Virus record (IMG/VR): IMGVR_UViG_3300029954_000009
Span: 1 to 59,464 of that record
Source of the DNA: a virus
DNA length: 59,464 nucleotides
Direction: 5' to 3' (one strand)
Shown here: piece by piece, positions 39,245 through 48,192 of the stretch
Numbering within the stretch: position 1 is the stretch's first letter
Layout of the letters: each line of letters opens with the position of its first letter
The notes under the pieces: generated by a model
What the model was told of the DNA's origin: nothing
Seen by the model: only the letters and a program-made list of their open reading frames with translations
The model's database searches: none
Translations under genes and position numbers: made by a program

Positions 39245-40590
39245 TGAAAAGTTTATACATTTCACATGTGAAACTGCTGAACGTGCTTGGCATCGAAGAG
39301 TTGGAATTTGATGCCGGCCGTTTTGTTGAAATATCTGGCAAGAATGGCGCCAGCAAAACCAGTATTCTCGATGGCATCAAGGCTATCATCAAGGGCGGCT
39401 CCGATGCCTCCCTGGTGCATAAGGGCGCCAGCAAAGGCGAAGGGGTACTGGTGCTGAATGACGGCACGAACATCCGCCGCGTGTTCAAGGACAATGGCAC
39501 AGCATCTACACTGACTATCACGAAGAATGGCACCAAGGTAGAGCGCCCGCAGAGTGTGCTGGATGGCATGGTCGACATGCTTTCTATCAACCCTATTGAA
39601 TTCCTGCTGGCCAAGCCGAAGGACCGGCTGAATGTGTTGCTTCAGGCCATGCCGTTGAAAGTCGACCAGGCTGACATGGAGGAAAAGTGCGGCATTCCGC
39701 TGGCGCCGGAGCTGGTTAATTGCCATGCTTTTGACGCCATCCATGCCACGCATAAAGCCGTCTTCGATGAGCGCACGGTGACCAACAGGCTGGTGGCCGA
39801 GAAAGAATCGACGATCAAGCAGTTGCGCCAGACGCTGCCAGAAGAAATTCAAAATGCCGTCAGTGAGAGCCTGGCCACCCTGCTCGACGAACAGCGCGCC
39901 CTGCTTGAAAGCCGGGATATCTTTCTCGACAAGGTGCAGAAACAGCTGGATAGTTACAATGTTGGCTTTTCCCAGCGACGCACGGACGCCAAGGCTGTTT
40001 ATGATGAGGCTGTGCGCGTGGCACGCGAGCAGTACGACAGTCAGATCGAAGTAATCAATGCCGAAGCCGACGTGAAGAAAACCGCAGCGGCCGAGATTAA
40101 GGACAAGCGGCTGGAAGTCATCGCCGTCAAAAACAACGAGCTCACTGCGCGCATTACCAGGCTGCAGGAGCAGGAAGGCCAGCGCTCGCGGTCGGAGGCT
40201 ACGCTTGAAAATATCCGCATTCTCGATGTGGACCTGACCACCCTGAAGGAAAAGGCAGTATTCCAGGATGGCGTGCTCCAGCACCTGCATGACTACAAGC
40301 TGGAGCTGATGAGCAAGCTTCCCATCACCGGACTGGAAATCGTAAACGGAGACATATTCCGCGACGGCATAGCCTTCGACCGGCTTAATACTGCGCAGAA
40401 GGTGCAAATTTCCGTGGAAATCGCCAAAATGCGCGCTGGTACGCTGGGCATCATGTGCGTGGACGGCATCGAATCGCTGGACCTGGATACCTACGGGGTA
40501 TTCAAGGAAGAAGCGCTGGAGTCGGGCTTGCAGCTTTTCGTTTCCTATGTTTCTGAGAACCCGCTCAACATTACCAACTGTGGAGATTAA
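39244..40590 (+). CDS. SMC/RecF-like ATPase
   Basis: 448 residues from ATG 39244 (TGATG overlap). ISHVKLLNVLGIEELEFDAGR, then EISGKNGASKTSILDGIKAI, is the N-terminal ABC-ATPase half of SMC/RecF/Rad50 proteins; the central ~200 residues are coiled-coil with Lys/Glu repeats; the C-terminus has TAQKVQISVEIAKM and GIMCVDGIESLD (signature and Walker B region). The loop GKNGASKT has Ser where Gly usually precedes Lys. Likely works with the exonuclease in DNA end processing. Confidence 0.82.
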   Translation: MKSLYISHVKLLNVLGIEELEFDAGRFVEISGKNGASKTSILDGIKAIIKGGSDASLVHKGASKGEGVLVLNDGTNIRRVFKDNGTASTLTITKNGTKVERPQSVLDGMVDMLSINPIEFLLAKPKDRLNVLLQAMPLKVDQADMEEKCGIPLAPELVNCHAFDAIHATHKAVFDERTVTNRLVAEKESTIKQLRQTLPEEIQNAVSESLATLLDEQRALLESRDIFLDKVQKQLDSYNVGFSQRRTDAKAVYDEAVRVAREQYDSQIEVINAEADVKKTAAAEIKDKRLEVIAVKNNELTARITRLQEQEGQRSRSEATLENIRILDVDLTTLKEKAVFQDGVLQHLHDYKLELMSKLPITGLEIVNGDIFRDGIAFDRLNTAQKVQISVEIAKMRAGTLGIMCVDGIESLDLDTYGVFKEEALESGLQLFVSYVSENPLNITNCGD

Positions 40591-40592
40591 CC

Positions 40593-41807
40593 ATGCAGAC
40601 CAAAGAAGATGGGGTGGCCACCCCGATGCGGCAGGGCAGCTATGAAGAGGCTTTCAATAGTGACCATCTGCCGTCAACCGGGCTGAATCAGGGCGCTGTT
40701 GCGATAGAAACGTCGCGCGCTGTTGCAGAGGCCCAGGGTGCACTGGCCATCGCCAAGCGCTTCCCGCGCAATGTGAAGGGGGCTATGGACGATATCAAGG
40801 TGATCTGCCAGCAGCAGTCTATGGCTGAAAAGGCCTTTTACAGCTTCCCGCGCGGCCGTGAAACCATTTCCGGCCCGAGCATCCGCCTGGCGGAGCAGAT
40901 TGCCTTGTGCTGGGGGAATATCGAATTCGGTCACCGTGAGCTGAGTCGTGGTGCGGACTTTTCCGAAGTGGAAGTTTTCGCCAAAGACCTCCAGAGCAAT
41001 ACCCGCTCGAGTACCAGCTTCACTGTGAAGCACATCATCGACCTGTCCGGTGGCAACAGCCGGCCGGCAAAGAGCGAGCGCGATATCGACGAGCTGATCG
41101 CCAACAAGGCCGGCCGCCGCCTGCGTGGTCGCATCATGGCAATCCTGCCGAAGTGGCTGCAGGAGCAGGCCGTAGAAACCTGCCGCAAGACACTGGCCGG
41201 TGGCGTCACCATCGACCAGCGTATCGAGCGTGCGCTGGGTGTGCTGGCCAAGTTCGGTATCACGCGGGCAATGCTGGAGATCCGCTCGCAGAAGCCCATG
41301 CAGACGTTTAACGATGACGACTTTGCGGATCTCCAGGGCATGTTTCACAGCCTGCGCGATGGCATGACTACGCTTGAAGAATGGTTCGACGACAATAACA
41401 AGGCCGTCGATACCGCCAAGGGCGCCGCCATCAACAACTCCGTTGGTGCTGCCGCCGGAGCCCAGGCCGGCGCCACAGCGCCTGCTGCTGGTGCTACCCG
41501 CAAGGGCCGTCAGGGTGGTGCGCCAGCTCCTGCCGCCAATGCCACCCAGCAGCAAGCGCCTGCGCCTCAGCAGTCCGCTCAGCCGCAGCCTGCCGCCAAT
41601 GCTACTGATGCCAAGCCGGAGCAGGCCGCCACCGGCCAGGCCGCTGAATCACATGCCGCCAATGCTCAGCCGCTGGCCCGCCAGGTAGTGACGGATGCCG
41701 CTGAAGCTGCCACCAACAAGCAGCAGACCGAGCAGAAACTGGCGCCGGCTCCCAAGCAGGCACCCACGCAGCAGGAAACGCCGGAGGATGACGGCAGCCT
41801 GTTTTAA
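40593..41807 (+). CDS. Phage recombination-associated protein, putative annealing protein
   Basis: 404 residues. FYSFPRGRETISGPSIRLAEQ, then ALCWGNIEFGHRELS, belongs to a phage family often next to RecE-like nucleases; a single-strand annealing role is plausible but not established. Residues ~280-390 form an Ala/Pro/Gln-rich linker, ending in PEDDGSLF, an acidic tip like that of SSB, suggesting it docks the same partners. Third gene in the recombination operon. Confidence 0.65.
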   Translation: MQTKEDGVATPMRQGSYEEAFNSDHLPSTGLNQGAVAIETSRAVAEAQGALAIAKRFPRNVKGAMDDIKVICQQQSMAEKAFYSFPRGRETISGPSIRLAEQIALCWGNIEFGHRELSRGADFSEVEVFAKDLQSNTRSSTSFTVKHIIDLSGGNSRPAKSERDIDELIANKAGRRLRGRIMAILPKWLQEQAVETCRKTLAGGVTIDQRIERALGVLAKFGITRAMLEIRSQKPMQTFNDDDFADLQGMFHSLRDGMTTLEEWFDDNNKAVDTAKGAAINNSVGAAAGAQAGATAPAAGATRKGRQGGAPAPAANATQQQAPAPQQSAQPQPAANATDAKPEQAATGQAAESHAANAQPLARQVVTDAAEAATNKQQTEQKLAPAPKQAPTQQETPEDDGSLF

Positions 41808-41848
41808 TTACTCCAGCACAAGGACGTGCGCCTTTTTAGGGGTTTACC

Positions 41849-42058
41849 GTGAACGCGAAAAAAGCAAAGGCACTCCGCCGCGATGCGCACGCGCTTAGCA
41901 TTGGCATGCCGAATGAGAAGTATGTCCGTGGCGCCAACGAGCGCCATATTTACACCGGCATCCGCCTGCTGGAGACTTGCTACAAAGGGGTTTACAGAGA
42001 GCTGAAGTGCGGCTTCAAAAAGGATACTTACGTTCCTTCCGCGCAGCGCAACAGCTGA
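41849..42058 (+). CDS. Small basic hypothetical protein
   Basis: 69 residues from a GTG preceded by AGGGG. Basic, helical, with KAKALRRDAHALSIGMPNEKY at the start, common in phages with related operons. Function unknown. Confidence 0.6.
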   Translation: MNAKKAKALRRDAHALSIGMPNEKYVRGANERHIYTGIRLLETCYKGVYRELKCGFKKDTYVPSAQRNS

Positions 42059-42095
42059 TTACCGAGCAGTACCACCAAAACCACAGGAGCATACC

Positions 42096-42467
42096 GTGGA
42101 CGAACCGAAGAAGGGCATCCGCCCGTTTATTGACCTGCTGCGCGAAGTCGAGCACGGCAGCTTCCTGGACGAACTGACCGTCGAGCAGAACAAACTCGTC
42201 GACCTGATCGGCCTCACCAACAAGGGCGGCAAGATCACCATCACCCTGGATTACAAGCCGGAAGGCAAGGGCCAGATGAGCATCAATGCCGATTTCAAGG
42301 TCAAGTCGCCGACCATTTCGCGCGGCAAGACCCTGATGTACGTCACCCCTGAAAACAACCTGCTGCGTGAGCATCCCAAGCAGCAGAAACTTCCACTCGT
42401 CGCCATCAATTCCACCGGCAGCGACAAGCCGGCCCTGGAAGAACTTGGCAACTCCAAGCAGGGTTAA
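42096..42467 (+). CDS. Conserved phage hypothetical protein
   Basis: 123 residues from a GTG with AGGAG upstream. RPFIDLLREVEHGSFLDELT, then GGKITITLDYKPEGKGQM, is a small phage family of unknown role, generally just before the DUF2303 gene, as here. It may be a partner of that protein. Confidence 0.7.
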   Translation: MDEPKKGIRPFIDLLREVEHGSFLDELTVEQNKLVDLIGLTNKGGKITITLDYKPEGKGQMSINADFKVKSPTISRGKTLMYVTPENNLLREHPKQQKLPLVAINSTGSDKPALEELGNSKQG

Positions 42468-42475
42468 TCCGCATC

Positions 42476-43378
42476 ATGAATACTGAAAACACGAAAGAAT
42501 TGCTCGCGCTCGGCGCGAAGCTGGTTGGGTTGAGTACGGTGCCTGGCACCAACATCCCCTTTGCTGTCGTGCCGGAAGGCTATGAGTTGAAGTCGCTGGC
42601 TGAGCATCTGTCGCAGCCGGTAGAAATCAAGCAGAACATCACGCTGAACGACGTTGACTCGTTCACGGCCTATCTTGGCAAGTTTGCCTTGCGCGGTCGT
42701 ACCGTGGTGTTCTCTGACTTGGCCTCGCTGAGCATGACGGCCGTCATCGACTACCACGATGGCGCAATCCGCCCGGATGCCGAGGAATTGCCGGAGGGAT
42801 TCAGCACCCTGGCAACTACTGGCATTGATGTGCAGGGCCCTGCCCAGTGGGGGCGCCATGTGGTCCACTTGCAGTTGCTGAGGGCACCCGAGTTTGACGC
42901 CTGGGCCAAGCACAATGACAACATGATTCCGCAGGTGCAGTTCGCTGACTTCCTGGAGCGTCATGCCGGTGAAATTGTGCGGCCGGATGCGGCTACCATG
43001 CTGGAAGTGGCCAAGACGCTTTACCAGAAGTCCAAGATCGTCTACGTATCCTCTGAAAACCTCCAGAATGGCGATAATCGCCTGACCTACCAGGAGGAAA
43101 GCGAGAGCGGGGCCGGCGCCAAGGGCACCATCGATATTCCGAGCAACTTCCAGATTGGCGTTCGCATTTTCCGCTATGCCAATCCGTTCGGTATCGACTG
43201 CCTTTACCGCTACCGCGTGGACAAGGACACGAAGAAGCTGTTCATGTGCTATGTCATGGTCGACTTCGAGCTCATCCTCGAGCGCGCCCTGGCCAACATC
43301 GCCAGCAAGGTATCCGAACAGCTCGAATCGAAGCTGCCGGGCCACAACATTGCCTTTTACACCGGCAAGCGTGGCTGA
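42476..43378 (+). CDS. DUF2303 family protein
   Basis: 300 residues. PFAVVPEGYELKSLAEHLSQP, then FTAYLGKFA, VIDYHDG and HVVHLQLLRAPEFDAWAKHN cover the DUF2303 (YfdQ-like) family, common in phages and prophages and of unknown function. Followed by a strong terminator, so it closes this transcription unit. Confidence 0.82.
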   Translation: MNTENTKELLALGAKLVGLSTVPGTNIPFAVVPEGYELKSLAEHLSQPVEIKQNITLNDVDSFTAYLGKFALRGRTVVFSDLASLSMTAVIDYHDGAIRPDAEELPEGFSTLATTGIDVQGPAQWGRHVVHLQLLRAPEFDAWAKHNDNMIPQVQFADFLERHAGEIVRPDAATMLEVAKTLYQKSKIVYVSSENLQNGDNRLTYQEESESGAGAKGTIDIPSNFQIGVRIFRYANPFGIDCLYRYRVDKDTKKLFMCYVMVDFELILERALANIASKVSEQLESKLPGHNIAFYTGKRG

Positions 43379-43400
43379 AAAAAGTAGGTGTTAACCCGAG

Positions 43401-43426
43401 CATCCCGGTTCGCCGGGGTGTTTTTT
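43401..43426 (+). terminator. Rho-independent terminator
   Basis: CATCCCGG (43401-43408), TTCG loop-type turn, CCGGGGTG (43413-43420) and six T. Ends the exonuclease to DUF2303 transcription unit. Confidence 0.9.
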
Positions 43427-43440
43427 AAAGAGCATCGATC

Positions 43441-44445
43441 ATGGCAGTCAGAAAAACATCAATAGAATGGACAGATAGCACCTGGTCACCCACGCGCGGC
43501 TGCTCCCGTGTGAGCCCTGGCTGCATGAACTGCTATGCTGAAAAGATTGCTTTTCGCTTCAATGGCGAAGGAATGCCCTATGCTGGCCTTATAGGCGAAC
43601 ATCGTCAGTGGAATGGCAAGATCATGCTTATTGATAGCGTGCTTCTGGAACCGTTGTCATGGAAAAAGCCCAGCAAGATTTTTGTCAACAGCATGTCTGA
43701 CCTGTTCTATGAGGCTGTGCCGCTGGATTTCATCGATAAGGTTTTTGCCGTCATGGCGCTGGCCAGCCAGCATACTTTTCAGGTGCTGACGAAGCGGCCG
43801 GGAGTCATGAAGGCCTACATGCAGGGCATTGCCCGCGAGCCTGAGCGCCTGGTACTGGCCGCCGAGCGCATGGGCCTGGTGCTGGCCAAGCCGGCTATCC
43901 CACTGCCGAATGTCTGGCTTGGCGTGAGCGTGGAAAATCAGGAATGGGCCAACAAACGTATTGGGCTGTTGCTGACCACGATTGCGGCCGTGCGCTGGAT
44001 ATCGCTGGAGCCGATGATTGGCCGGGTCAATCTGACCATGCTCGAGCGGAAATGGGGCGGCCGGACTCATATAGACAATGCTCTCGATGGTTTCCGGTCT
44101 GCCAAAAATGGGGGCTCCCATGGCAATAAGCTGGACTGGGTTGTCCTTGGCGGCGAGAGCGGCGACAAGGCCCGCATCATGAAAGCCGAATGGGTACGCA
44201 AGGTCCGCGACGACTGCGCGCAGCATGGCGTGCCGTTCCTGTTCAAGCAGTGGGGTGAGTATTTGCCTTCCAACCACCCTGACTGCCCGCCGGGCCCACC
44301 CTTGAAGGACTGGGTATGGGAGGACGGCAAGCCCTTCGAGAAGGGTGACCATCGCGAAATCCAGCTTTACCGCAAGGTCGGCACCAAGCACGCCGGCCGC
44401 ACGCTGGATGGAGTTTTGCACGACGGTTACCCGGTGGCACGGTAA
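43441..44445 (+). CDS. DUF5131 (Gp37/Gp68) phage protein
   Basis: 334 residues. SIEWTDSTWSPTRGCSRVSPGCMNCYAEKIA carries the three-cysteine CxnCxxC pattern of the family, with VNSMSDLFYEAVP, FQVLTKRP and VLGGESGDKAR following. The Cys motif suggests an iron-sulfur (radical SAM-like) centre; role unknown in phages. It lies between a terminator and a zinc-ribbon protein. Confidence 0.85.
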   Translation: MAVRKTSIEWTDSTWSPTRGCSRVSPGCMNCYAEKIAFRFNGEGMPYAGLIGEHRQWNGKIMLIDSVLLEPLSWKKPSKIFVNSMSDLFYEAVPLDFIDKVFAVMALASQHTFQVLTKRPGVMKAYMQGIAREPERLVLAAERMGLVLAKPAIPLPNVWLGVSVENQEWANKRIGLLLTTIAAVRWISLEPMIGRVNLTMLERKWGGRTHIDNALDGFRSAKNGGSHGNKLDWVVLGGESGDKARIMKAEWVRKVRDDCAQHGVPFLFKQWGEYLPSNHPDCPPGPPLKDWVWEDGKPFEKGDHREIQLYRKVGTKHAGRTLDGVLHDGYPVAR

Positions 44446-44621
44446 TGGACCTGCACCCCACGAAAGCCTGCATGGGCGCCGATACGCAGCCTGAGTTTCA
44501 CAGTGGCGAAGACGGCCAGGTATGCCTGCAATGCGGAACATGGGTCCGTAATGATGTTGTCGATGATCCGTTTTGGGGTTTTAAAGCAGGATGTATCCGG
44601 GCTGAAAAAAATGAGCCGTGA
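44445..44621 (+). CDS. Small zinc-ribbon-like protein
   Basis: 58 residues; the ATG shares a base with the preceding stop (TAATG). CMGADTQPEF, then CLQCGTWVRND and FKAGCI give four or more cysteines in a zinc-ribbon-like spacing. Function unknown. Overlaps the next gene by 11 nt. Confidence 0.6.
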   Translation: MDLHPTKACMGADTQPEFHSGEDGQVCLQCGTWVRNDVVDDPFWGFKAGCIRAEKNEP

Positions 44622-44754
44622 TCAGAGCATGATCGAGGATTGTGCGGATCTACGCGAACTGGCGCGCGAAGTGTCGGAACTTGCGAAAAAGAAGGGTTCT
44701 CAGCACCAGCTGCTGGCGAGTGAAATTGCGGCTGGTGCTGGGGATGCGATATGA
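44611..44754 (+). CDS. Small hypothetical protein
   Basis: 47 residues from ATG 44611. Helical acidic start (MIEDCADLRELAREVSELAKK), mixed end. Supported mainly by overlap with the zinc-ribbon gene and the codon composition. The ~70 nt to the next gene contain nothing recognisable besides GAGAGGA upstream of that start. Confidence 0.45.
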   Translation: MSRDQSMIEDCADLRELAREVSELAKKKGSQHQLLASEIAAGAGDAI

Positions 44755-44822
44755 AAGGCCTATTGCCAGTTAGACCGGCTTAAAACCGTGCTTGAACTGG
44801 CTCCAGATAGAGAGGACTGATT

Positions 44823-45080
44823 ATGATAAAGCTTATTTTCAAAGGCAGCGCAGGAACTGGAAAAACCACTTACCTGCGGGATTTAAAAGAAAAGCTGACG
44901 AAAGATGGGGTTACATTTTTTGAAGTGAATGCAAACATTGCCACCAAGCGGTTCATTTTTCATCGTTTAAAGCAAACAGGTGTTGGGGTAATCGTTATCG
45001 ATGAAGCCACCGAGAAACTTTGTCACAAGATTGATAAAAAGTTTCCCGGTGTTGAGATTTACGCCGCTGTAGAACTTTAG
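44823..45080 (+). CDS. Minimal P-loop NTPase
   Basis: 85 residues with GAGAGGA upstream of the ATG. FKGSAGTGKTTYL is a full Walker A and GVIVIDEATEK a Walker B at residue ~58. Very short for a P-loop enzyme: it has only the first half of the fold and would need to dimerise or be a relic. Convergent, overlapping the next minus-strand gene by 4 nt. Confidence 0.65.
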   Translation: MIKLIFKGSAGTGKTTYLRDLKEKLTKDGVTFFEVNANIATKRFIFHRLKQTGVGVIVIDEATEKLCHKIDKKFPGVEIYAAVEL

Positions 45081-45718
45081 AACCGCCAGATCACACCTGC
45101 ACCAAAGTACGCACCACCCTTGCCGCCGAGGTTAAAGGTTTCGCCAATAACCTCGACGGCTGTTCCCATCTTGTACGTTCCCACTATCCCAGGCTTCAGG
45201 CCGGCAACGGCCAGTGGACCAATACCATACTTGGGCTCACTGAACACCAGAGGCGCCTTTTCCGGCGGAACATCCAGCGTACTCAAAATGGTGCCGTCTG
45301 GTGTCGAAACGATATACCGGTGATAGCCGTCAGCCGTCTTGATGGCATCCAGGCGCACGGTGACCGCTTTACAGACTGGCGCCGGCTCAGGGGTATCATG
45401 GCACATCCCATCGCTCGAAGGCTTAAACGGCGCAACGGGGGGAGGCGCAGGCTGTGCTTCCGGCTGGATGGATGCAATCACCGTATGCTCATGGATGGCA
45501 CCCTTGGGCAGCATGGGAGCCTTGGCCATTTTGTCGGCCTGCTTGTCGGCGCCCGGCGCCACCGGCGGCAGTACCGACTTGTCTGGCTGCACGATGGCCG
45601 CCATGGGAACCGGGGTCGGGCCCGGCTTCGTGAGGATGTGCCCCTCAGCAATCATGCCAATCCATACCAGGATGGCACTGTAGATCAAAAACAAACCGCC
45701 TTTCTGCCAGTTCTGCAT
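45077..45718 (-). CDS. Membrane-anchored hypothetical protein
   Basis: 213 residues from ATG 45718. One N-terminal transmembrane segment (GLFLIYSAILVWIGMIAEG) then a Pro/Ala-rich periplasmic-type linker and a beta-rich C-terminal domain with two cysteines (MCHDTPEPAPVC), perhaps disulfide-linked. It is downstream of the tail fibre, where lysis or host-interaction genes often lie; a spanin-type role is possible but not supported by a lipobox. Confidence 0.6.
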   Translation of the reverse strand: MQNWQKGGLFLIYSAILVWIGMIAEGHILTKPGPTPVPMAAIVQPDKSVLPPVAPGADKQADKMAKAPMLPKGAIHEHTVIASIQPEAQPAPPPVAPFKPSSDGMCHDTPEPAPVCKAVTVRLDAIKTADGYHRYIVSTPDGTILSTLDVPPEKAPLVFSEPKYGIGPLAVAGLKPGIVGTYKMGTAVEVIGETFNLGGKGGAYFGAGVIWRF

Positions 45719-45729
45719 GACGCTCTCTC

Positions 45730-46080
45730 CTACGGGTGCGGCCCACCTGGGCCATGAGGCTGGCTGGCCCACCCGGCAGCCACAAGGGTGCCGAGCACAA
45801 CCAGCGCTTTACCTATCCCGGTGACAATCGCAACCGCAATTGCCCCCAGCATCGATTTGCGGAAAATATCCCAGCGTTCCTTCGCCTTTTCCTCTCGCTC
45901 AATCCACTTCGCCACGATGATGTGATGATCGGCATGGATTTTGCGGTCAATGCGCGCATCCTCTGCCCGGCCGTCCAGAGCAAGATTGATCAGGCGCACA
46001 AGGCGCTCATCCTGCTCGCGTTCCCTGCGTTCCTCTTCGGTTTCAGTCCGGCAAAATGGAATAATGCTTTCATTTTCCAT
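45730..46080 (-). CDS. Small membrane protein, possible holin-like
   Basis: 116 residues from ATG 46080 with AAGGAAG upstream. A charged helical N-terminal half (EEERREREQDERLVRLINLA) is followed by one or two hydrophobic stretches (MLGAIAVAIVTGIGKALVVLGTLVAAGW). This layout appears in phage proteins between the fibre and lysis genes, but no specific holin signature is present. Confidence 0.55.
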   Translation of the reverse strand: MENESIIPFCRTETEEERREREQDERLVRLINLALDGRAEDARIDRKIHADHHIIVAKWIEREEKAKERWDIFRKSMLGAIAVAIVTGIGKALVVLGTLVAAGWASQPHGPGGPHP

Positions 46081-46102
46081 GTCATAACTTCCTTTTTTCC
46101 GG

Positions 46103-47350
46103 TTAGAGTTTGATGATCGGCAGGTAAGCGCGGTTTTTCGGGCGCGTTTCAGTACCGCCGGAGGACGTCGTGACGGTCGTTCCCCCCGCCGGAAATCCAG
46201 CGATGACATTCGAGCCCGGCTGCACGGTGTAGTTATATTCGCTATTGTTCACGTCGTGATTGTGCGATCCAAATGCGTCCGTCTGACTCGTCGCCAGCAC
46301 ACGCCCAGCATCAACCCCAGCACCAAGGTCAAGGCCGCGCCAGAAGAGGCCACGGTCGTCAGGGAGCGGGATACGGTAGTTGAGGTCATAGTCAGCAACG
46401 GCGGTCAAGCCACGTGCCACCGGAGCGCCGTCAGCCGTTAGCATCTGGAACGCGCCCCCATCGGTGGTGTTGAGCGTCGCATCCCAAATAATGCCAAAAA
46501 GCGTACTGGATGAGGGATCAGCAAAATTCGCGTTGCTGGCAGCGTTGCCAATCGTCTGGCCATTACAGATCAGCCAGCCGGCGGGAGCGGTCAGGCCAAA
46601 AAAGTGTGACACGGAGCCGGGCGGCACAAGGCCCGCCGCCAGCACAGCCTCAGCCGATGTTGCGCGAGTTACTTCCGAAGCTACAGCAGCGGTTAATACG
46701 CCCTCTGCGGTTATGGCGCGAGTCTGCTCAGCGGCAATTGCCGTATTCAGTGCAGCTTCCGCCGTAGTGGCGCGAGTCTGCTCAGCGGCAATATTGGTAT
46801 CGACCTGGGCCGTGGAATAAACCCCAAGATTGGTGCGCGCAGTTGCGGCGCTGGCAATATCGGACAGGTTGTTGGCCTTTGCCAGATAGTTGTCGCCTAC
46901 CCACTCGCGGGTAGCAGTAACGATAGAGGGGTCCAGGATAATGGTCACCGTGTCAGGATTCGACACGGCAATCGTCATGCGGATAAGCATGTCTGAGGTG
47001 GCGCCGTCGGCAGCCGTGGGCTTGTAGGTATCCCCGCAGTTCGCCGTGAAAATCATATTGCCGGCATTGTCATTGAGGCTGAGCTCGCGGATTGTCCAGC
47101 CTCCCTCTACTGCCGGGATTATTGCCTCTGCGATGAACTGGTCAGCATTGGACGGGTCCACTGTCAGGCTGTTCAGCGCCACAGATAATACCTGGTGCAC
47201 CAGCGCTGTACGGGTCGGATCTGGAGTGACTGGCACGCCGCCACCGTCTCCAACCCTGATAGTGGCATAGACAATCTGAGTGTCAGAGGCATGAGCAGCC
47301 GCCTCGAGCGTGGCGCCCAGGGCAGTGATCAGGGTCTTATACGTGGACAT
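46103..47350 (-). CDS. Tail fibre protein with collar domain
   Basis: 415 residues. The N-terminal ~150 residues resemble the tail-collar fibre N-terminal domain (MSTYKTLITALGATLEAAAH, YATIRVGDGGG, GWTIREL). The middle is an 11-mer-like repeat (AEQTRATTAEAALNTA, AEQTRAITAEGVLTAA, SEVTRATSAEAVLAAG), a trimeric coiled coil. The C-terminal ~170 residues form a collar-type domain (PAGWLICNGQTIG, LPDDRGLFWRGLD, GSHNHDVN). It binds the host surface. Confidence 0.88.
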   Translation of the reverse strand: MSTYKTLITALGATLEAAAHASDTQIVYATIRVGDGGGVPVTPDPTRTALVHQVLSVALNSLTVDPSNADQFIAEAIIPAVEGGWTIRELSLNDNAGNMIFTANCGDTYKPTAADGATSDMLIRMTIAVSNPDTVTIILDPSIVTATREWVGDNYLAKANNLSDIASAATARTNLGVYSTAQVDTNIAAEQTRATTAEAALNTAIAAEQTRAITAEGVLTAAVASEVTRATSAEAVLAAGLVPPGSVSHFFGLTAPAGWLICNGQTIGNAASNANFADPSSSTLFGIIWDATLNTTDGGAFQMLTADGAPVARGLTAVADYDLNYRIPLPDDRGLFWRGLDLGAGVDAGRVLATSQTDAFGSHNHDVNNSEYNYTVQPGSNVIAGFPAGGTTVTTSSGGTETRPKNRAYLPIIKL

Positions 47351-47351
47351 T

Positions 47352-48191
47352 TCAAGGCCCTACCGAAATTGTTACGCCCAGCTGGGATACTGCCGTGGAC
47401 ACAAACCGGTCAGTAGTGCTGATCGAGGTATAGAAATTGCGCAGATTGGTCCCTGCGTCCCGGAACTGATCAATGAGCGCCCTTGACCGAATAATCAGGG
47501 AGGCGATATCGGTAACGCCGGCCGTGTCAATCTCGGCATCGAACCACCCGTAATTGCCGCTAACCAGCGGGGCATCGGTAATTGTGGCAAGCTGGCCTGA
47601 GTTGAGAGACTGAAGCGCGAGTTCGATGGCCACGTTATTGGCTTTCGGCTGGAACATTTGCGTCACGATACGGCCAGCGTACTGGGGGTCGAGTTCGCTA
47701 TTCTGGCGCACGCAGTCAAAAAAACTGCCGTGGTAATCAAGCCATGTGCCTTCCGCCGTTCCCACTACCATCTGGTCTATCATCAGCGGAATGGAGTTCA
47801 CCGCCTGATTCAGCTCTGAGGCGCTGCTATCAAGAAACGCCCATGCCAGCGACGTGAATATGCTCAGGTGATCGCCATTGCTCACGGCTGGAGTGTTGGA
47901 GCCGTCCAGAATGGAAAGCGCACTCAACTGTGCAATAGAATCAGGCGGCGAGAAAGCCACCGTATACCCCGTCTGGGCAGCAAGGTGGGTCGCCAGCGCA
48001 GCCAGGGTGTAAAGGGAAAGATCGATGTTGAGTGCGGCGCCCGAGCCGCCAGTCACAGTGGTAGTCAGAAATCCATCTGCAACAGTCCACGTCATGGTGC
48101 CATCATAGTCAAGACGCAGCGCAAGGGTAGCCTTCGGGTCTTTGCTGAATGCCCGATGTACCCAGGTGAAAAGCTTGCGCGTCAGTTTCAT
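47352..48191 (-). CDS. Baseplate/tail protein, gpI position
   Basis: 279 residues between the J-like baseplate gene and the fibre, the usual position of P2 gpI-type proteins that attach fibres to the baseplate. TWLDYHGSFFDCVRQNSE, then FRDAGTNLRNFYTS, are consistent with such a role. No more specific motif. Confidence 0.65.
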   Translation of the reverse strand: MKLTRKLFTWVHRAFSKDPKATLALRLDYDGTMTWTVADGFLTTTVTGGSGAALNIDLSLYTLAALATHLAAQTGYTVAFSPPDSIAQLSALSILDGSNTPAVSNGDHLSIFTSLAWAFLDSSASELNQAVNSIPLMIDQMVVGTAEGTWLDYHGSFFDCVRQNSELDPQYAGRIVTQMFQPKANNVAIELALQSLNSGQLATITDAPLVSGNYGWFDAEIDTAGVTDIASLIIRSRALIDQFRDAGTNLRNFYTSISTTDRFVSTAVSQLGVTISVGP

Positions 48192-48192
48192 A

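Noticed and set aside
39262-40407. 381-codon minus-strand ORF
   Set aside because: Antisense shadow of the SMC-like ATPase gene; no motifs of its own.
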